Shown piece by piece: positions 37,414 through 45,878 of a stretch of 64,000 bases of DNA (position 1 is its first letter; the number at the start of each line of letters is the position of its first letter). The position numbers and the translations under genes are program-made. The notes under the pieces are model-generated. The model worked only from the letters and a program-made list of their open reading frames with translations, made no database searches and had not been told where the DNA came from. Source of the DNA: Streptomyces lycii (GTDB lineage: Bacteria > Actinomycetota > Actinomycetes > Streptomycetales > Streptomycetaceae); NCBI RefSeq assembly GCF_009735685.1, contig NZ_WHPN01000293.1, forward strand, positions 1 through 64,000. Reading direction: 5' to 3'.

Positions 37414-38207
37414 CACTCAAACGCCACCGCGGGCTGACCGAACAGGCCGCCACCGCCGCCGTGGACCAGGCATGCCGCATGCTCAGGCTGCCGACCCTCC
37501 GGGCCCAGTTCTCCGAACTGGCCGAAGCAGCCGCCCGCGACCAGATGTCCTATCGCGGCTTCCTCGCCGAACTGCTGATGGCCGAGTGCGACGACCGGGC
37601 CCGCCGCCGCTCCGAACGCAGGATCAAGGCAGCACAGTTCCCGCGGGAGAAGTCCCTGCGGGCCTTCGACTTCGACGCCAACGGGAACATCGACGCCGCG
37701 GTCATCCACACCTTGGCGACCTGCGAATGGGTCAAGAAAGGACTGCCACTCTGCCTGATCGGCGACTCCGGCACCGGCAAGTCCCATCTGCTGATCGCGC
37801 TCGGCACCGAAGCCGCCATGGCCGGCTTCCGGGTCCGCTACACACTCGCCACCAAGCTGGTCAACGAGCTGGTCGAAGCTGCGGACGAGAAGATCCTGAC
37901 CAAGACCATCGCCCGCTACGGGCGCGTCGATCTTCTTTGCATAGACGAGCTGGGCTACATGGAGCTGGACCGCAGGGGCGCTGAGCTGCTGTTCCAGGTG
38001 CTGACGGAGCGGGAGGAGAAGAACAGCGTCGCCATCGCTTCCAACGAGTCGTTTGGAGGGTGGACGAGGACGTTCACGGACCCGCGGCTCTGCGCGGCCA
38101 TCGTCGACCGCCTCACCTTCGGCGGGAACATCATCGAGACAGGCACGGAGTCCTACCGACTCGCCAGCACCAGGGCGGCCCGGGCACAGGACGCTCCCGC
38201 AGGCTGA
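37410..38207 (+). CDS. istB: IS21-family helper ATPase IstB
   Basis: 265 residues, AAA+ ATPase of the DnaC/IstB type. Walker A GDSGTGKS at 118-125, Walker B in VDLLCIDELGYMELD, sensor I in NSVAIASNESFGGW. The N-terminal helical domain precedes it. It assembles on DNA and activates IstA. GTG start overlapping the istA stop, giving coupled translation. Intact. Confidence 0.9.
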   Translation: MTLKRHRGLTEQAATAAVDQACRMLRLPTLRAQFSELAEAAARDQMSYRGFLAELLMAECDDRARRRSERRIKAAQFPREKSLRAFDFDANGNIDAAVIHTLATCEWVKKGLPLCLIGDSGTGKSHLLIALGTEAAMAGFRVRYTLATKLVNELVEAADEKILTKTIARYGRVDLLCIDELGYMELDRRGAELLFQVLTEREEKNSVAIASNESFGGWTRTFTDPRLCAAIVDRLTFGGNIIETGTESYRLASTRAARAQDAPAG

Positions 38208-38305
38208 CCAGCATCAATCTCATTGTCGTCACGACGATGGCAGAAACTCTCCCCTGCGGAGACAGAGCCGGGATCAAAGCACCTCCCAGCCACTAGGGTC
38301 TGGGC

Positions 38306-38818
38306 ATGGTCAAGCACGTGCCGTTCACCGGCGGCGAGAAGGAAAGCCTGCACACCGCCCTGGACCGACACCGCGACGCGGTCCTATGGAAACTCGAGGG
38401 CCTTGATGACGACCAACTGCGCCGCCCGGTGACTCCATCGGGCACGAGCCTGATCGGGCTGCTCAAGCACCTCGCCGGCGCCGAACTCGGCTGGTTCTGC
38501 CTGACGTTCGGCCGCGAGTGCGATCCCCTTCCCTTTGAAGTCGAAGGCGACGAGGCGTCCGACTGGCACGTGGCTGCTGACGAGCGGGCCAAAGACATCA
38601 TGGACTTCTATGCCCGCGCCCGGGCTGCCGCCGACGAGGCGATCGAGAGCCTCGACATCGACGCCACCGGCACCGCCTTCGCGTTCTTCGACGGCACCAC
38701 CGTTTCACTGCGCTGGGCACTGATCCACATGCTCGAAGAAGTCGCCCGACACGCGGGTCATGCCGACATCCTGCGCGAGTCCGTCGACGGCTTCACCGGA
38801 GATCACAACTGGGGCTGA
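38306..38818 (+). CDS. DinB-family protein (DUF664)
   Basis: 170 residues forming a four-helix bundle of the DinB/YfiT type: LHTALDRHRDAVLWKLEGL, GTSLIGLLKHLAGAELGWF with the first His, and LIHMLEEVARHAGHADILRE with the second and third His of the metal triad. Members are mycothiol- or bacillithiol-dependent transferases or related metal enzymes. Complete, with an ATG start and a clear hairpin after the stop. It lies just right of the IS21 element. Confidence 0.88.
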   Translation: MVKHVPFTGGEKESLHTALDRHRDAVLWKLEGLDDDQLRRPVTPSGTSLIGLLKHLAGAELGWFCLTFGRECDPLPFEVEGDEASDWHVAADERAKDIMDFYARARAAADEAIESLDIDATGTAFAFFDGTTVSLRWALIHMLEEVARHAGHADILRESVDGFTGDHNWG

Positions 38819-38826
38819 CGCAACTA

Positions 38827-38851
38827 CCGACCGGGGCTTCGCCCCGATCGG
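38827..38851 (+). terminator. Terminator after the DinB gene
   Basis: CCGACCGGGGC - TTC - GCCCCGATCGG forms an 11-bp stem with one mismatch and a 3-base loop, nine bases after the DinB stop. A short T-rich stretch follows. Confidence 0.65.
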
Positions 38852-38931
38852 CTTCTGACTCAAGACGTCCGCAGGGCCCGCTCCCTCAACGACACATCCG
38901 CTGCCACGGTCGCTCGGCTGTTCCAGCGTTG

Positions 38932-39338
38932 TCAGTTCTGATCGACATTTCCGAGCCGTTTGATCGCTAAGTGCTGCCAAGAACCGTCGACAAACGTTGC
39001 CCGCTCCCGCTTACGAAACCACCGCTCACACCGGAGCGCGGTCAACGGCTGTGGCTTGCCGGTGCCGGGGCTGTACATCCGTGGCCCGCCCGGGAATTCG
39101 TCGGCTTCGGGGATCCCCATCGGTGAGCGGCGGCGGCCGGTGACCTGTCCGGTGAGGGCGCGGACGCCGTCTGCCAGGCGGTGCAGGGGTTTCTGCGGAC
39201 GTCGTGGTGCGGACGGTGGCGTCTACGAGTTGTCGCAGCTCGTGGCTGAGGTCGGCGATCGCTTCCCGTTGGCGTTGAAGGTCTTTGGCTGCCGGACCGT
39301 GCGGGGTGGTGATCGGGGCGGTGAGGGGCGAGTTCATC
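38932..39338 (-). pseudogene. Small conserved hypothetical protein, frameshifted
   Basis: The minus strand starts MNSPLTAPITTPHGPAAKDL and continues QRQREAIADLSHELRQLVDA. Near 39190 the frame shifts to LHRLADGVRALTGQVTGRRR, then MGIPEADEFPGGPRMYSPGT and a stop at 38932. Joined, it would give about 135 residues of natural composition. I do not recognise a family. The second part alone could start at the Met at 39120 as a 62-residue protein. It is adjacent to the alcohol dehydrogenase gene and reads the same way. Confidence 0.5.
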
Positions 39339-39383
39339 AGGCTTCTCTGTGTGCGTGGTCGCGGATCGCGGTGCGGTGGGTGG

Positions 39384-40412
39384 TCAGCGTGCGGTCTGGG
39401 GCGGGGCGGTGTCGCGGACGAAGACGGGTTTGAGGTGTGTCTCGGGCAGCGCGTCGGGCAGTTGTTCCCAATCAAGGACGTGGGAGACGACGCGTTCGGG
39501 GGTGACGGTGCCGGAGGCGGCGAGGTCGAGGGCGTCGGGAAGGTGGGCGCGGACGTTGTCGCGGGCGACGCGCAGGGTGACGCCGATGAGGTACATGTCA
39601 AGCAGTGGCGGTTCGCCGGGGCGGAAGTGGTTGCCTGCCGATTCGCAGATGCCTTCGGGGGCAAGGGACTTGACGGCGAGGGCGAGCTGGTCGACGCGGC
39701 CGGTGGCCTCGACCGCGAGGTCGAAGCCGTGGCGGATCGGTTGGATCGCTTCAGCGGTCCGGGCGCCGTAGCTTCCGGCGAGCTTGCGGTGTTCGGGGTC
39801 GGGGTCGACGTAGAGGACGTCGGAGGCGCCCAGGGCTCGGGCGATGTCGCATACGTACAGGCCGATGCTGCCGCGGGCGACGACCAGCACCCGGGCGCCG
39901 GGGCAGGCCTTGAGGTGCGGTGCGACCAGGCGCCAGGACAGCGACCAGTTGTCGCTGGCCGAGGCCATGGCGACCGGGTCCAGGCCGGCGGGCAGCGGGA
40001 CCAGCATGGCGTCGGCGTACGGGACGTGGACGAGGTCGGAGAAGAGGCCGCCCCAGTTGCCGCCGATCGGCGCGCCGTACATCGCCATATGGGGCACAGG
40101 AGTGCAGTGGGCGGTCAGTCCGGTGTGGCAGTTGTCGCAGGTGCCGCAGTTGATGGACCAGGGCACGACCACCGGGTCGCCGGGCACGACGGCCGTGACG
40201 GCGTCGCCGGTCTCGACGACCCGGGCCACGCACTCGTGGCCGAGGGCGAACGGCGGATCGATGAAGCCGTGTCCGGCCAGAATCGCGGTGTCGACATCGC
40301 AAGAGGTCGCGGCCACCGGGGCGACGATCGCCTCACGGCCGGACTGGAGTTGAGGGTCGGAGGCCTCGGCGCCATTCGACCGAGTTCCGGGCGACGTAGT
40401 CAGTTCACGCAT
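39384..40412 (-). CDS. Zinc-dependent alcohol dehydrogenase (MDR superfamily)
   Basis: 342 residues. GHECVARVVETGDAVTAVVP and SINCGTCDNCHTGLTAHCT carry the catalytic-zinc and structural-zinc ligands (GHE, then the C-x2-C-x2-C type cluster). VLVVARGSIGLYVCDIARAL is the NAD(P) Rossmann loop, with Ser in place of the usual Gly in GxGxxG. The start is ATG 40410-40412, overlapping the end of the upstream tautomerase-like gene. This suggests a two-gene catabolic unit for an aromatic or alcohol substrate; the substrate is unknown. Confidence 0.83.
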   Translation of the reverse strand: MRELTTSPGTRSNGAEASDPQLQSGREAIVAPVAATSCDVDTAILAGHGFIDPPFALGHECVARVVETGDAVTAVVPGDPVVVPWSINCGTCDNCHTGLTAHCTPVPHMAMYGAPIGGNWGGLFSDLVHVPYADAMLVPLPAGLDPVAMASASDNWSLSWRLVAPHLKACPGARVLVVARGSIGLYVCDIARALGASDVLYVDPDPEHRKLAGSYGARTAEAIQPIRHGFDLAVEATGRVDQLALAVKSLAPEGICESAGNHFRPGEPPLLDMYLIGVTLRVARDNVRAHLPDALDLAASGTVTPERVVSHVLDWEQLPDALPETHLKPVFVRDTAPPQTAR

Positions 40413-40677
40413 CGGCCTGCTCCTTGTCCTGCTGAGCCAGGGCGACGAGGTCGGCGTAGCGGATGACGGAGCCGCCCGCGCCCCAGGTGCCGTCCGGCTG
40501 TTCATGGACCAGCACCCACACCCGCAGCGCATCGTCGGCAGCGAGCCCGGCGGCGGACAGAACCGTCTTCGTCGCGTCCTCCACCAGTCCGGCCTTGCGC
40601 CGCTCGGACAGCGCGCCCTGCGGCACCGTTACCTCCACGAGCAGACGGGGCGCGTCGTCCTCGGCAGTGGTCTGGTG
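40405..40677 (-). CDS. Tautomerase-family protein, start codon missing or unclear
   Basis: The coding part reads PRLLVEVTVPQGALSERRK, then AADDALRVWVLVHEQPDGTW and GGSVIRYADLVALAQQ. Family members begin Met-Pro with Pro1 as catalytic base. Here the codon before the expected Pro is GCG rather than ATG, although a GAGGAC ribosome-site-like sequence sits at the right distance. The frame stays open to 40830, but that stretch is not natural protein. Either the start codon was lost or the gene is fused to another start. Its stop overlaps the dehydrogenase start. Confidence 0.5.
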   Translation of the reverse strand, partial: HQTTAEDDAPRLLVEVTVPQGALSERRKAGLVEDATKTVLSAAGLAADDALRVWVLVHEQPDGTWGAGGSVIRYADLVALAQQDKEQADA

Positions 40678-40861
40678 CCTTCGGGCAGCTCGACGAGGTA
40701 GCTCCACGCCTGGGCGCAGTCTGCTATAACGGCTGTCATATCCGGAGGGTGAAGCCGGGGCGGTGGCCTGTTGCCTCCCGTTCAGGTGCGGCTGGGTCCG
40801 GTCTCGGTACTGGTGGGCTCGCGTACTCACCTGTCGCCAGTTCTCCGTGGAGCCCAGCCTG

Positions 40862-40919
40862 CCGGTGACCGTGTGTAGTCACCGGGGGCGTATCGGCATC
40901 CAGGATGCCGGTGATCACC
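40862..40919. promoter_or_regulatory. Cluster of three adjacent palindromes
   Basis: CCGGTGAC-N8-GTCACCGG (40862-40885), CGGCATCC-A-GGATGCCG (40894-40910) and GGTGATCACC (40910-40919) follow one another. They lie upstream of the tautomerase/dehydrogenase pair and could be operators or a folded leader. No gene is visible in 40678-40968. Confidence 0.5.
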
Positions 40920-40968
40920 AGACCGGCTGATGGCAGAGATCAAGGCGGAGGCGGGGTCGCACTGCTCG

Positions 40969-41268
40969 TCACCTGCCTTTGCGCACTTGGCGGGTGATCT
41001 GCCGGCCTTCGGCGGGAGTTAGGGGGCCGGTGCTGTCGGCGGGTGCGGTGCCGATCGCGACGGCGAGGGCGCGGCCATGCAGGTCGACCGCCGATTCGCT
41101 CAGGTCGGTGAGTTCGGCAATTGCGGTCCGGGCTCGTGTGCATGCGCTGAGGCCTGTGACCAATGCGCTCAGCAGAGCCGGCCACCACAGCGTCCCGAGT
41201 AGGGCACCGGTCTGCGGCTCCGGCACCGGAGGACCGGCAGCCGTGGGACGAGCCGGTCTTCGGCGCAC
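40969..41268 (-). CDS. Hypothetical protein, possibly a gene remnant
   Basis: 99 residues with a hydrophobic stretch GTLWWPALLSALVTGLSACT followed by SAVDLHGRALAVAIGTAPAD and a basic end. The composition is natural from about residue 25. I do not recognise it; the missing strong start and small size suggest a remnant. Confidence 0.3.
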   Translation of the reverse strand: MRRRPARPTAAGPPVPEPQTGALLGTLWWPALLSALVTGLSACTRARTAIAELTDLSESAVDLHGRALAVAIGTAPADSTGPLTPAEGRQITRQVRKGR

Positions 41269-41417
41269 TTCTCATGGTGTGCCGCCTGGGGGCTGAAGGT
41301 TCGCGCGCCCCAGCGACCAACCGTTCTTTCCTCGCGGGTCTTCCCTCACTGTTCACGTCCTGCCGGTCGTTCCGGAGGGTTCCCGGTGCGGAAGCAACTC
41401 TCCCCGGAGCGGTCCGC

Positions 41418-41825
41418 TCAGGTCGGTATCTGGACGTGGACGGTCTTGCCGGGCGCGGGGCCGGGTGTGATCGTCAGTTCGCAGCCGAGGCGGCGGATCA
41501 TGTTCAGGCCGAAGCCGCCGCTGCCGTGGGTGAGGTCGGGTGTGCGCACCCGCGGGGCAGCGGGGCTGCGGTCACTGACCGAGGCGATCACCGCGTCCGG
41601 CTCGGCGGACAGTTCGAGTGTGTAGCGCCCACCGCCGTGGCGCAGGGCGTTGGTGACGAGTTCGGAGACCACCAGCACCACGGCATCCACCTGGGCATGT
41701 GCGGACCGGGTGACGTGTTCGGCGAAGGAACGGGCGGCTTCGCGGGCCCGGTGGATGCTCTCTGCGCTGGAGCCGCGCACCATGACCGGCCTGGGAGACG
41801 TTGCGGTGATCGTCGCATTGTCCAT
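41418..41825 (-). CDS. ATP-binding protein of the anti-sigma factor (RsbW/HATPase_c) type
   Basis: 135 residues, the small Streptomyces HATPase_c kind. The N box is VVLVVSELVTNALRHGGGRY, the G1 box is in ASVSDRSPAAP, and the G2 region is HGSGGFGLNMIRRLG. Such proteins bind ATP and either phosphorylate anti-anti-sigma partners or act in small regulatory conservons. No partner gene is adjacent. The start is ATG 41823-41825; a GTG nine bases upstream is possible. Confidence 0.82.
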   Translation of the reverse strand: MDNATITATSPRPVMVRGSSAESIHRAREAARSFAEHVTRSAHAQVDAVVLVVSELVTNALRHGGGRYTLELSAEPDAVIASVSDRSPAAPRVRTPDLTHGSGGFGLNMIRRLGCELTITPGPAPGKTVHVQIPT

Positions 41826-41834
41826 GCTTGACAC

Positions 41835-42404
41835 CCCCGTCTGTCATTGCTTCCGAGCGCTCTGCCCGCTGTCGTGTCATCGTGCCCGCCCGAGCAGTTT
41901 CCACACCCGCCCGGTTCAGACTCTTGACGGCACGCCTGGTGAATCCTTGCACCAGTACGCACAGAAAATCTGTCATGGCGGGAGTAGACATTCGCATCTG
42001 CGGGGCTTAACGTCTTGTTGTAGCCGAAGAAGTCAGTGAGGCGCGGCAGAGACGAACTGCTGCGCAAGCAGGAACGGCAGGAATGCGGCACGGCAGCGGG
42101 GTGGCGGGGCCAGGGATACGTCGGGGCCCCTTCGTCGGCTGCCGGGCCGGGCGGCCCGCCGGGGCCGCCGAACGGTACGGAGTACCTGCCGTGGCAAGCA
42201 GGACTGAAGGAAGAGAAGGAGGGCAGACGCCATCAGGATCGCCCGGGTGAGCAGGCAGCCGCCCCCGGGTACCGCAGACCCCGGAACGGAAGGTGGTCCC
42301 ACGGTTACGCAGCAGCGATCCCCGCACGCACCCTCGTCCCCCCGGGCAGCGTGCGGAAACAGAAGGCCGGCCCCGCAGTAGGCCGGCAGATGGTGCAGTT
42401 CCTC
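41835..42404. other. Intergenic region without a recognisable gene
   Basis: About 570 bases upstream of the MerR-type gene. Open frames on both strands lack natural protein composition. The divergent promoters for the ATP-binding protein and the regulator presumably lie here. Confidence 0.5.
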
Positions 42405-42436
42405 GGGGCTCTGGTGCCGCACGGCACCAGAGCCCC
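42405..42436. promoter_or_regulatory. 15-bp perfect hairpin in the MerR leader
   Basis: GGGGCTCTGGTGCCG (42405-42419), CA, and its exact complement CGGCACCAGAGCCCC (42422-42436), ending 28 bases before the ATG of the regulator gene. It could be an operator or a transcript hairpin acting as attenuator. There is no T-tract directly after it. Confidence 0.55.
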
Positions 42437-42464
42437 TCGACGCGTGTCCCCTACCGAGGTACAT

Positions 42465-42797
42465 ATGACCGCAGACAAACCACTGGACCGTATTGATGAC
42501 GACGACTACCCGGCCTACACCATGGGACGAGCAGCCGAAATACTCGGCACCAGCCCCGCGTTCCTGCGCGCCATCGGTGAAGCCCGCCTGATCACGCCCC
42601 TGCGCTCCGAGGGCGGCCATCGCCGCTACTCGCGCTACCAACTGCGCATCGCCGCCCGCGCCCGCGAACTCGTCGACCAGGGAACCCCCGTCGAAGCCGC
42701 CTGCCGCATCGTCATCCTCGAAGACCAACTCGAAGAAGCCCGCCGCATCAACAACCAACTGCGCAGCACGGACTCTGCCCGTAGGGCCGATGCCTGA
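42465..42797 (+). CDS. MerR-type helix-turn-helix regulator
   Basis: 110 residues: AYTMGRAAEILGTSPAFLRA as the helix-turn-helix, RSEGGHRRYSRYQLR as the wing, then a helical tail with ARELVDQGTPVEAACRIVIL. It is a small form of the family with no effector domain, common in Streptomyces. The ATG at 42465 follows CCGAGGTAC. The frame is open far upstream, but only this start gives the domain without an extra tail. Confidence 0.8.
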   Translation: MTADKPLDRIDDDDYPAYTMGRAAEILGTSPAFLRAIGEARLITPLRSEGGHRRYSRYQLRIAARARELVDQGTPVEAACRIVILEDQLEEARRINNQLRSTDSARRADA

Positions 42798-42924
42798 GAC
42801 ACCGATCCATGCCTGGATCCTTCGGTCCCGGTGCGTGCGCGTTCAGTAGCCACCTGCCGGAAAGGAGCCGTCTGGCCCCGGGGCGGCTCTGCTCTCTGCT
42901 CTTTCCCACCGCACAAAGAGGTTG

Positions 42925-43385
42925 TCGTACTCCCCTCGCCCGCGGCGGTGGTGATGACCTTGAGCGGGGTGCAGCGTCCATCGCAGATCAGGCGCTTGCT
43001 ACCCGTCGTCCGTCGGTCGACCGGCGACGAACCAGTGTCGGCGCCCCCTTTTCCGCGCGGATGTGGGGGCCGCCGTCCACGCACGCGCGGGACGAGTCGC
43101 GTTCGCCCGCCGCGTTCCGGCCTGCTGCCACCGCTCCAGGCGCCGCCAACAGGTCTGCCCGGAACCGAATCCCGGCTCCAGCGGCAGGAGTTGCCAGGTC
43201 CATGTCGTTGTGCAGGACGTACAGGATGCCCTGCGGACACAGCCGGTCCGCCACCGGCCGTGCGCCCGGCGACTTCTCCGGCCAGGGCGGCAGCAGCGGC
43301 TCGGTCAGCGCCCACAAGTCGTCGTCCACGATCCATGGCCGGGTGCTCAGATCCTCCCGAACGGGGGGATCGGCACATCGGTCAC
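42925..43385 (-). pseudogene. IS5-family transposase remnant
   Basis: Minus-strand pieces in changing frames: DDDLWALTEPLLPPWPEKSP, RPVADRLCPQGILYVLHND, DSSRACVDGGPHIR, then GGADTGSSPVDRRTTGSKRL and TPLKVITTAA. These are the N-terminal half of an IS5-family transposase with at least three frame breaks and internal losses; the rest is missing. It belongs to a third subgroup, unlike the copies at 4722-5611 and 11046-11513. Confidence 0.75.
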
Positions 43386-43537
43386 GCCGGACCAGGGCAC
43401 TGCAACAAGATCAAATTACGAGCTCGCAGGAAACACGGTCTGATACTGCAACGGTCTCCGGCGTGACTGGCTGCCAGGCTGTTCGCCGGCCTGGGCTCAG
43501 ACGGGGATCTTGGTGATGTCAGGGCGTAACGGAGAGG

Positions 43538-43972
43538 CTAGCGAGGTGCCGCGAGTACGTCCCGGAGTACGCTCGCGAGCGTGACGCGGGCCAGCTCGTG
43601 TCTCACGGTCTCCTCGATGCGCTCGTAGATGCTCTGCATTGCCGGCTGGATGCCGTGACCCACCACGCATCCCTGGTCCGGGGTGGTGCGGTGCATTGCG
43701 AACAGCGGGCCGGGTTCCACTGCCTCGTACACGTCGAGCAGGGTCATCGACTCCAGCTCGCGTGCCAGCGACCAGCCCGCGCCCACGCCCCGCCGGGACT
43801 CCACGAGCCCGGCCCTGCGCAGCTCGCCGAGCAGCCGTCTGATCACCACGGGGTTGGTGTTCGCGCTGGTCGCGATCTGCTCGGAGGTGGCGACCTCATG
43901 GCCCTGGCGCTGGTATAGGCCGATCCAGGCCAGCGCGTGGGCGGCGATGGTCAGCCTGCTGTTGGCGCTCAT
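43538..43972 (-). CDS. Rrf2-family transcriptional regulator
   Basis: 144 residues with the Rrf2 winged helix-turn-helix (SNSRLTIAAHALAWIGLYQR-like start, TSEQIATSANTNPVVIRRLL) and the dimer helix MQSIYERIEETVRHELARVT. One Cys (GCVVGHG) is present, not the three of Fe-S types such as IscR/NsrR, so it probably senses something else. The start is ATG 43970-43972 with GGAGGAGTCAC before it. It is divergent from an SDR gene and likely represses it through the repeats at 44012-44060. Confidence 0.85.
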   Translation of the reverse strand: MSANSRLTIAAHALAWIGLYQRQGHEVATSEQIATSANTNPVVIRRLLGELRRAGLVESRRGVGAGWSLARELESMTLLDVYEAVEPGPLFAMHRTTPDQGCVVGHGIQPAMQSIYERIEETVRHELARVTLASVLRDVLAAPR

Positions 43973-44011
43973 GTGACTCCTCCTCTCGGCCACAACGCTT
44001 CATATTACGGC

Positions 44012-44060
44012 AGTCGTAACAGTGAAGGTTGCACCGGGCTGTCGTAACAATTAACGTTGC
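44012..44060. promoter_or_regulatory. Rrf2 operator repeats
   Basis: AGTCGTAACAGTGAAGGTTGC (44012-44032) recurs as TGTCGTAACAATTAACGTTGC (44040-44060), 28 bases apart and in the same orientation. TTACG-GCAGT-CGTAA overlaps the first copy. They fill the Rrf2/SDR divergent spacer. Confidence 0.6.
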
Positions 44061-44096
44061 GACTGCCGGAAAGGGCCAATCAACGAGGTGAGAAGA

Positions 44097-44852
44097 ATGA
44101 GCAAGCCACTCACGGGCAAGGTCGCCCTGGTCACCGGGGGATCGCGCGGACTGGGAGCCGCGACCGTACGGCTGCTGGCCGAGCAGGGCGCCGACGTCGC
44201 CTTCACCTACGTCAGCTCCGAGAAGCAGGCGCAGGCCGTCGTCGACGAGGTGCACGGCACGGGAGCCAAGGCCGTCGCCTTCAAGTCCGACCAGGCGGAC
44301 ACGAGCCGGGCGCCGGCGCTGATCGACGACGTGGTCGCGCACTTCGACGGCCTGGACATCCTCGTCAACAACGCGGCGATCTCGGTGGAGCAGGGCCGCA
44401 CGGTGGACGACCCGGACGCCGACACCGCCGCACTGGACCGGATGCACGCCACCAACTACCTCGGCGTGATCGCCGTCATCCGGGCCGCCTCCCGAGTGCT
44501 GCGCACGGGCGGCCGCATCATCACGGTGAGTTCCGGACTGGGCTCCCGGGTCGGCGTCCCGGGCGTTGCCGACTACTCGGCGACCAAGTCAGGCATCGAG
44601 CGGTACACCATGGGGGTCGCACGGGACCTCGGGCCCCGCGACATCACGGCCAACGTCGTGGAAGCCGGACTGATGGACAGCGGCATGCAACCGCCGGACC
44701 CCGACACCCTCAAGGCCCTGCTCAGCTCGCTGTCCCTGCAACGCATGGGGCACCCCGACGAAATCGCCGCGGCGATCGCCTTCCTGGCGAGCCCCGCCGC
44801 GTCGTACGTCACGGGCGCGGTACTGGACGCCCACGGCGGCTACAACGCCTGA
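44097..44852 (+). CDS. SDR-family oxidoreductase
   Basis: 251 residues: TGGSRGLGAAT for NADP, NNAAIS, Ser in VSSGLGS, Tyr-x3-Lys in DYSATKSGIERYTM, and a PG-like loop. Resembles 3-oxoacyl-ACP reductase-type SDRs; likely reduces small carbonyl compounds. The start is ATG 44097 (GAGGTGAGAAG upstream); a GTG at 44088 is in frame. Controlled by the divergent Rrf2 regulator. A perfect hairpin follows. Confidence 0.87.
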   Translation: MSKPLTGKVALVTGGSRGLGAATVRLLAEQGADVAFTYVSSEKQAQAVVDEVHGTGAKAVAFKSDQADTSRAPALIDDVVAHFDGLDILVNNAAISVEQGRTVDDPDADTAALDRMHATNYLGVIAVIRAASRVLRTGGRIITVSSGLGSRVGVPGVADYSATKSGIERYTMGVARDLGPRDITANVVEAGLMDSGMQPPDPDTLKALLSSLSLQRMGHPDEIAAAIAFLASPAASYVTGAVLDAHGGYNA

Positions 44853-44869
44853 ACCCCAACCCCTGCCCC

Positions 44870-44901
44870 GCGCCCCGAAGGACATCGCGTCTTCGGGGCG
44901 C
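44870..44901 (+). terminator. Terminator after the SDR
   Basis: GCGCCCCGAAG (44870-44880), a 10-base loop, CTTCGGGGCGC (44891-44901): perfect 11-bp arms, 17 bases past the stop. The rest of the gap to 45197 shows no gene. Confidence 0.7.
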
Positions 44902-45197
44902 GCACCGCCAACGAACCGCGGGTGCGTGGAGACGCCTCAAGAAGCCCGGACCGTGATCGTGCTACGAACTCTTGGCGGCCCTGCCGGGCGATTGTGCTGG
45001 GCCGGCGACGACTGGGGGCGAGGTCGCGTAGGCGCCCCGGACGCTGTACGGCGAACTGGTGGTCGAGCAGATGTCCCCACCGGTCCGCAGCTGCCGGCTA
45101 CCACAACGCGCCGGCCGGCGTCCGGTCGGTCTGCTTCCGTGATCACACCGAACACACCAAGACCGCCCCCTGTACGGTCCGAGGCCGGCGGGCGGAC

Positions 45198-45878
45198 TCA
45201 GCCCGCGGCATCCTCCCGCGGACCGGAAACGCAGGCCAGGATGTGAGGGACGGCTTCGCGCAGACTGGCGAAGTGACGATGCGCGCCCTCCACCCCGGCA
45301 GCGGCGTTCACGCTCCACACCGTCATCCCGGCGCTCAGCCCGGACCGCACTCCGGACGGGGCGTCCTCGACGACCAGGCAGTCTGCCGGCCGGGCGCCCA
45401 GCCGGGCGGCGGCCCGCAGATAGGGCGCGGGCGAGGGCTTGCCCTCTTCCGCAGCGGCCGCGTCCACGATCACCTCCGGCACCGGCAGGCCAGTTCGCGC
45501 GAAACGCCCGTGCACCCGGTGTTCGTAGTTCGAGGTCACCAGCGCCCAAGCCCCCGGAGGCAGGCCGTACAGCAGCTCCGACGCCCCGTCGAAAGCCGCA
45601 TACACGCCGGACCGAACGTCCTCGTCCTCCAACTCGTGCAGCAAGGCCAGGCACTCGCCCGGATCACGGCCGGCAGCGACCTGAGCGAACGTCTCCACCG
45701 GCCGCGTCCGCAAAGCCACCCGGTAGACCTCGTCCGCATCCAGCCCGTACCGCACCGCCCAGGTTCTCCAGACCCGGCGCTGGTTACTCACCGCGTCGAT
45801 CAGCGTGCCGTCAACATCGAACAGCACGTACTTCCTGGGGCCCGGCCGCCCAGATCCACTCACCACGCACCGGATCAT
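45198..45878 (-). CDS. HAD-superfamily phosphatase
   Basis: 226 residues. Motif I FDVDGTLID with Asp21/Asp23, motif II VTSNYEHR, motif III Lys in EGKPSPAPYLRA, and motif IV in LVVEDAPSG. The cap between motifs I and II is helical, subfamily IA, as in phosphoglycolate phosphatase and DOG phosphatases. Substrate unknown. The start is ATG 45876-45878; the frame runs on to 45974, but that part is not natural. Confidence 0.85.
   Translation of the reverse strand: MIRCVVSGSGRPGPRKYVLFDVDGTLIDAVSNQRRVWRTWAVRYGLDADEVYRVALRTRPVETFAQVAAGRDPGECLALLHELEDEDVRSGVYAAFDGASELLYGLPPGAWALVTSNYEHRVHGRFARTGLPVPEVIVDAAAAEEGKPSPAPYLRAAARLGARPADCLVVEDAPSGVRSGLSAGMTVWSVNAAAGVEGAHRHFASLREAVPHILACVSGPREDAAG

Larger units (their letters stand above)
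35704..38264 (+). mobile_element. IS21-family element (ends tentative)
   Basis: An istA-istB pair with overlapping reading frames defines an IS21 element. Possible ends are TGTCTC...TTCTGACA at 35704 and GAGACA at 38259-38264, with partial inverted similarity inside; no clear target duplication was found, so the limits could be off by tens of bases. Both genes look intact. Confidence 0.6.

Noticed and set aside
40736-40918. 60-residue frame MITGILDADTPPV...
   Set aside because: It overlaps the palindrome cluster, has low-complexity Pro/Arg content and no homologue that I recognise.
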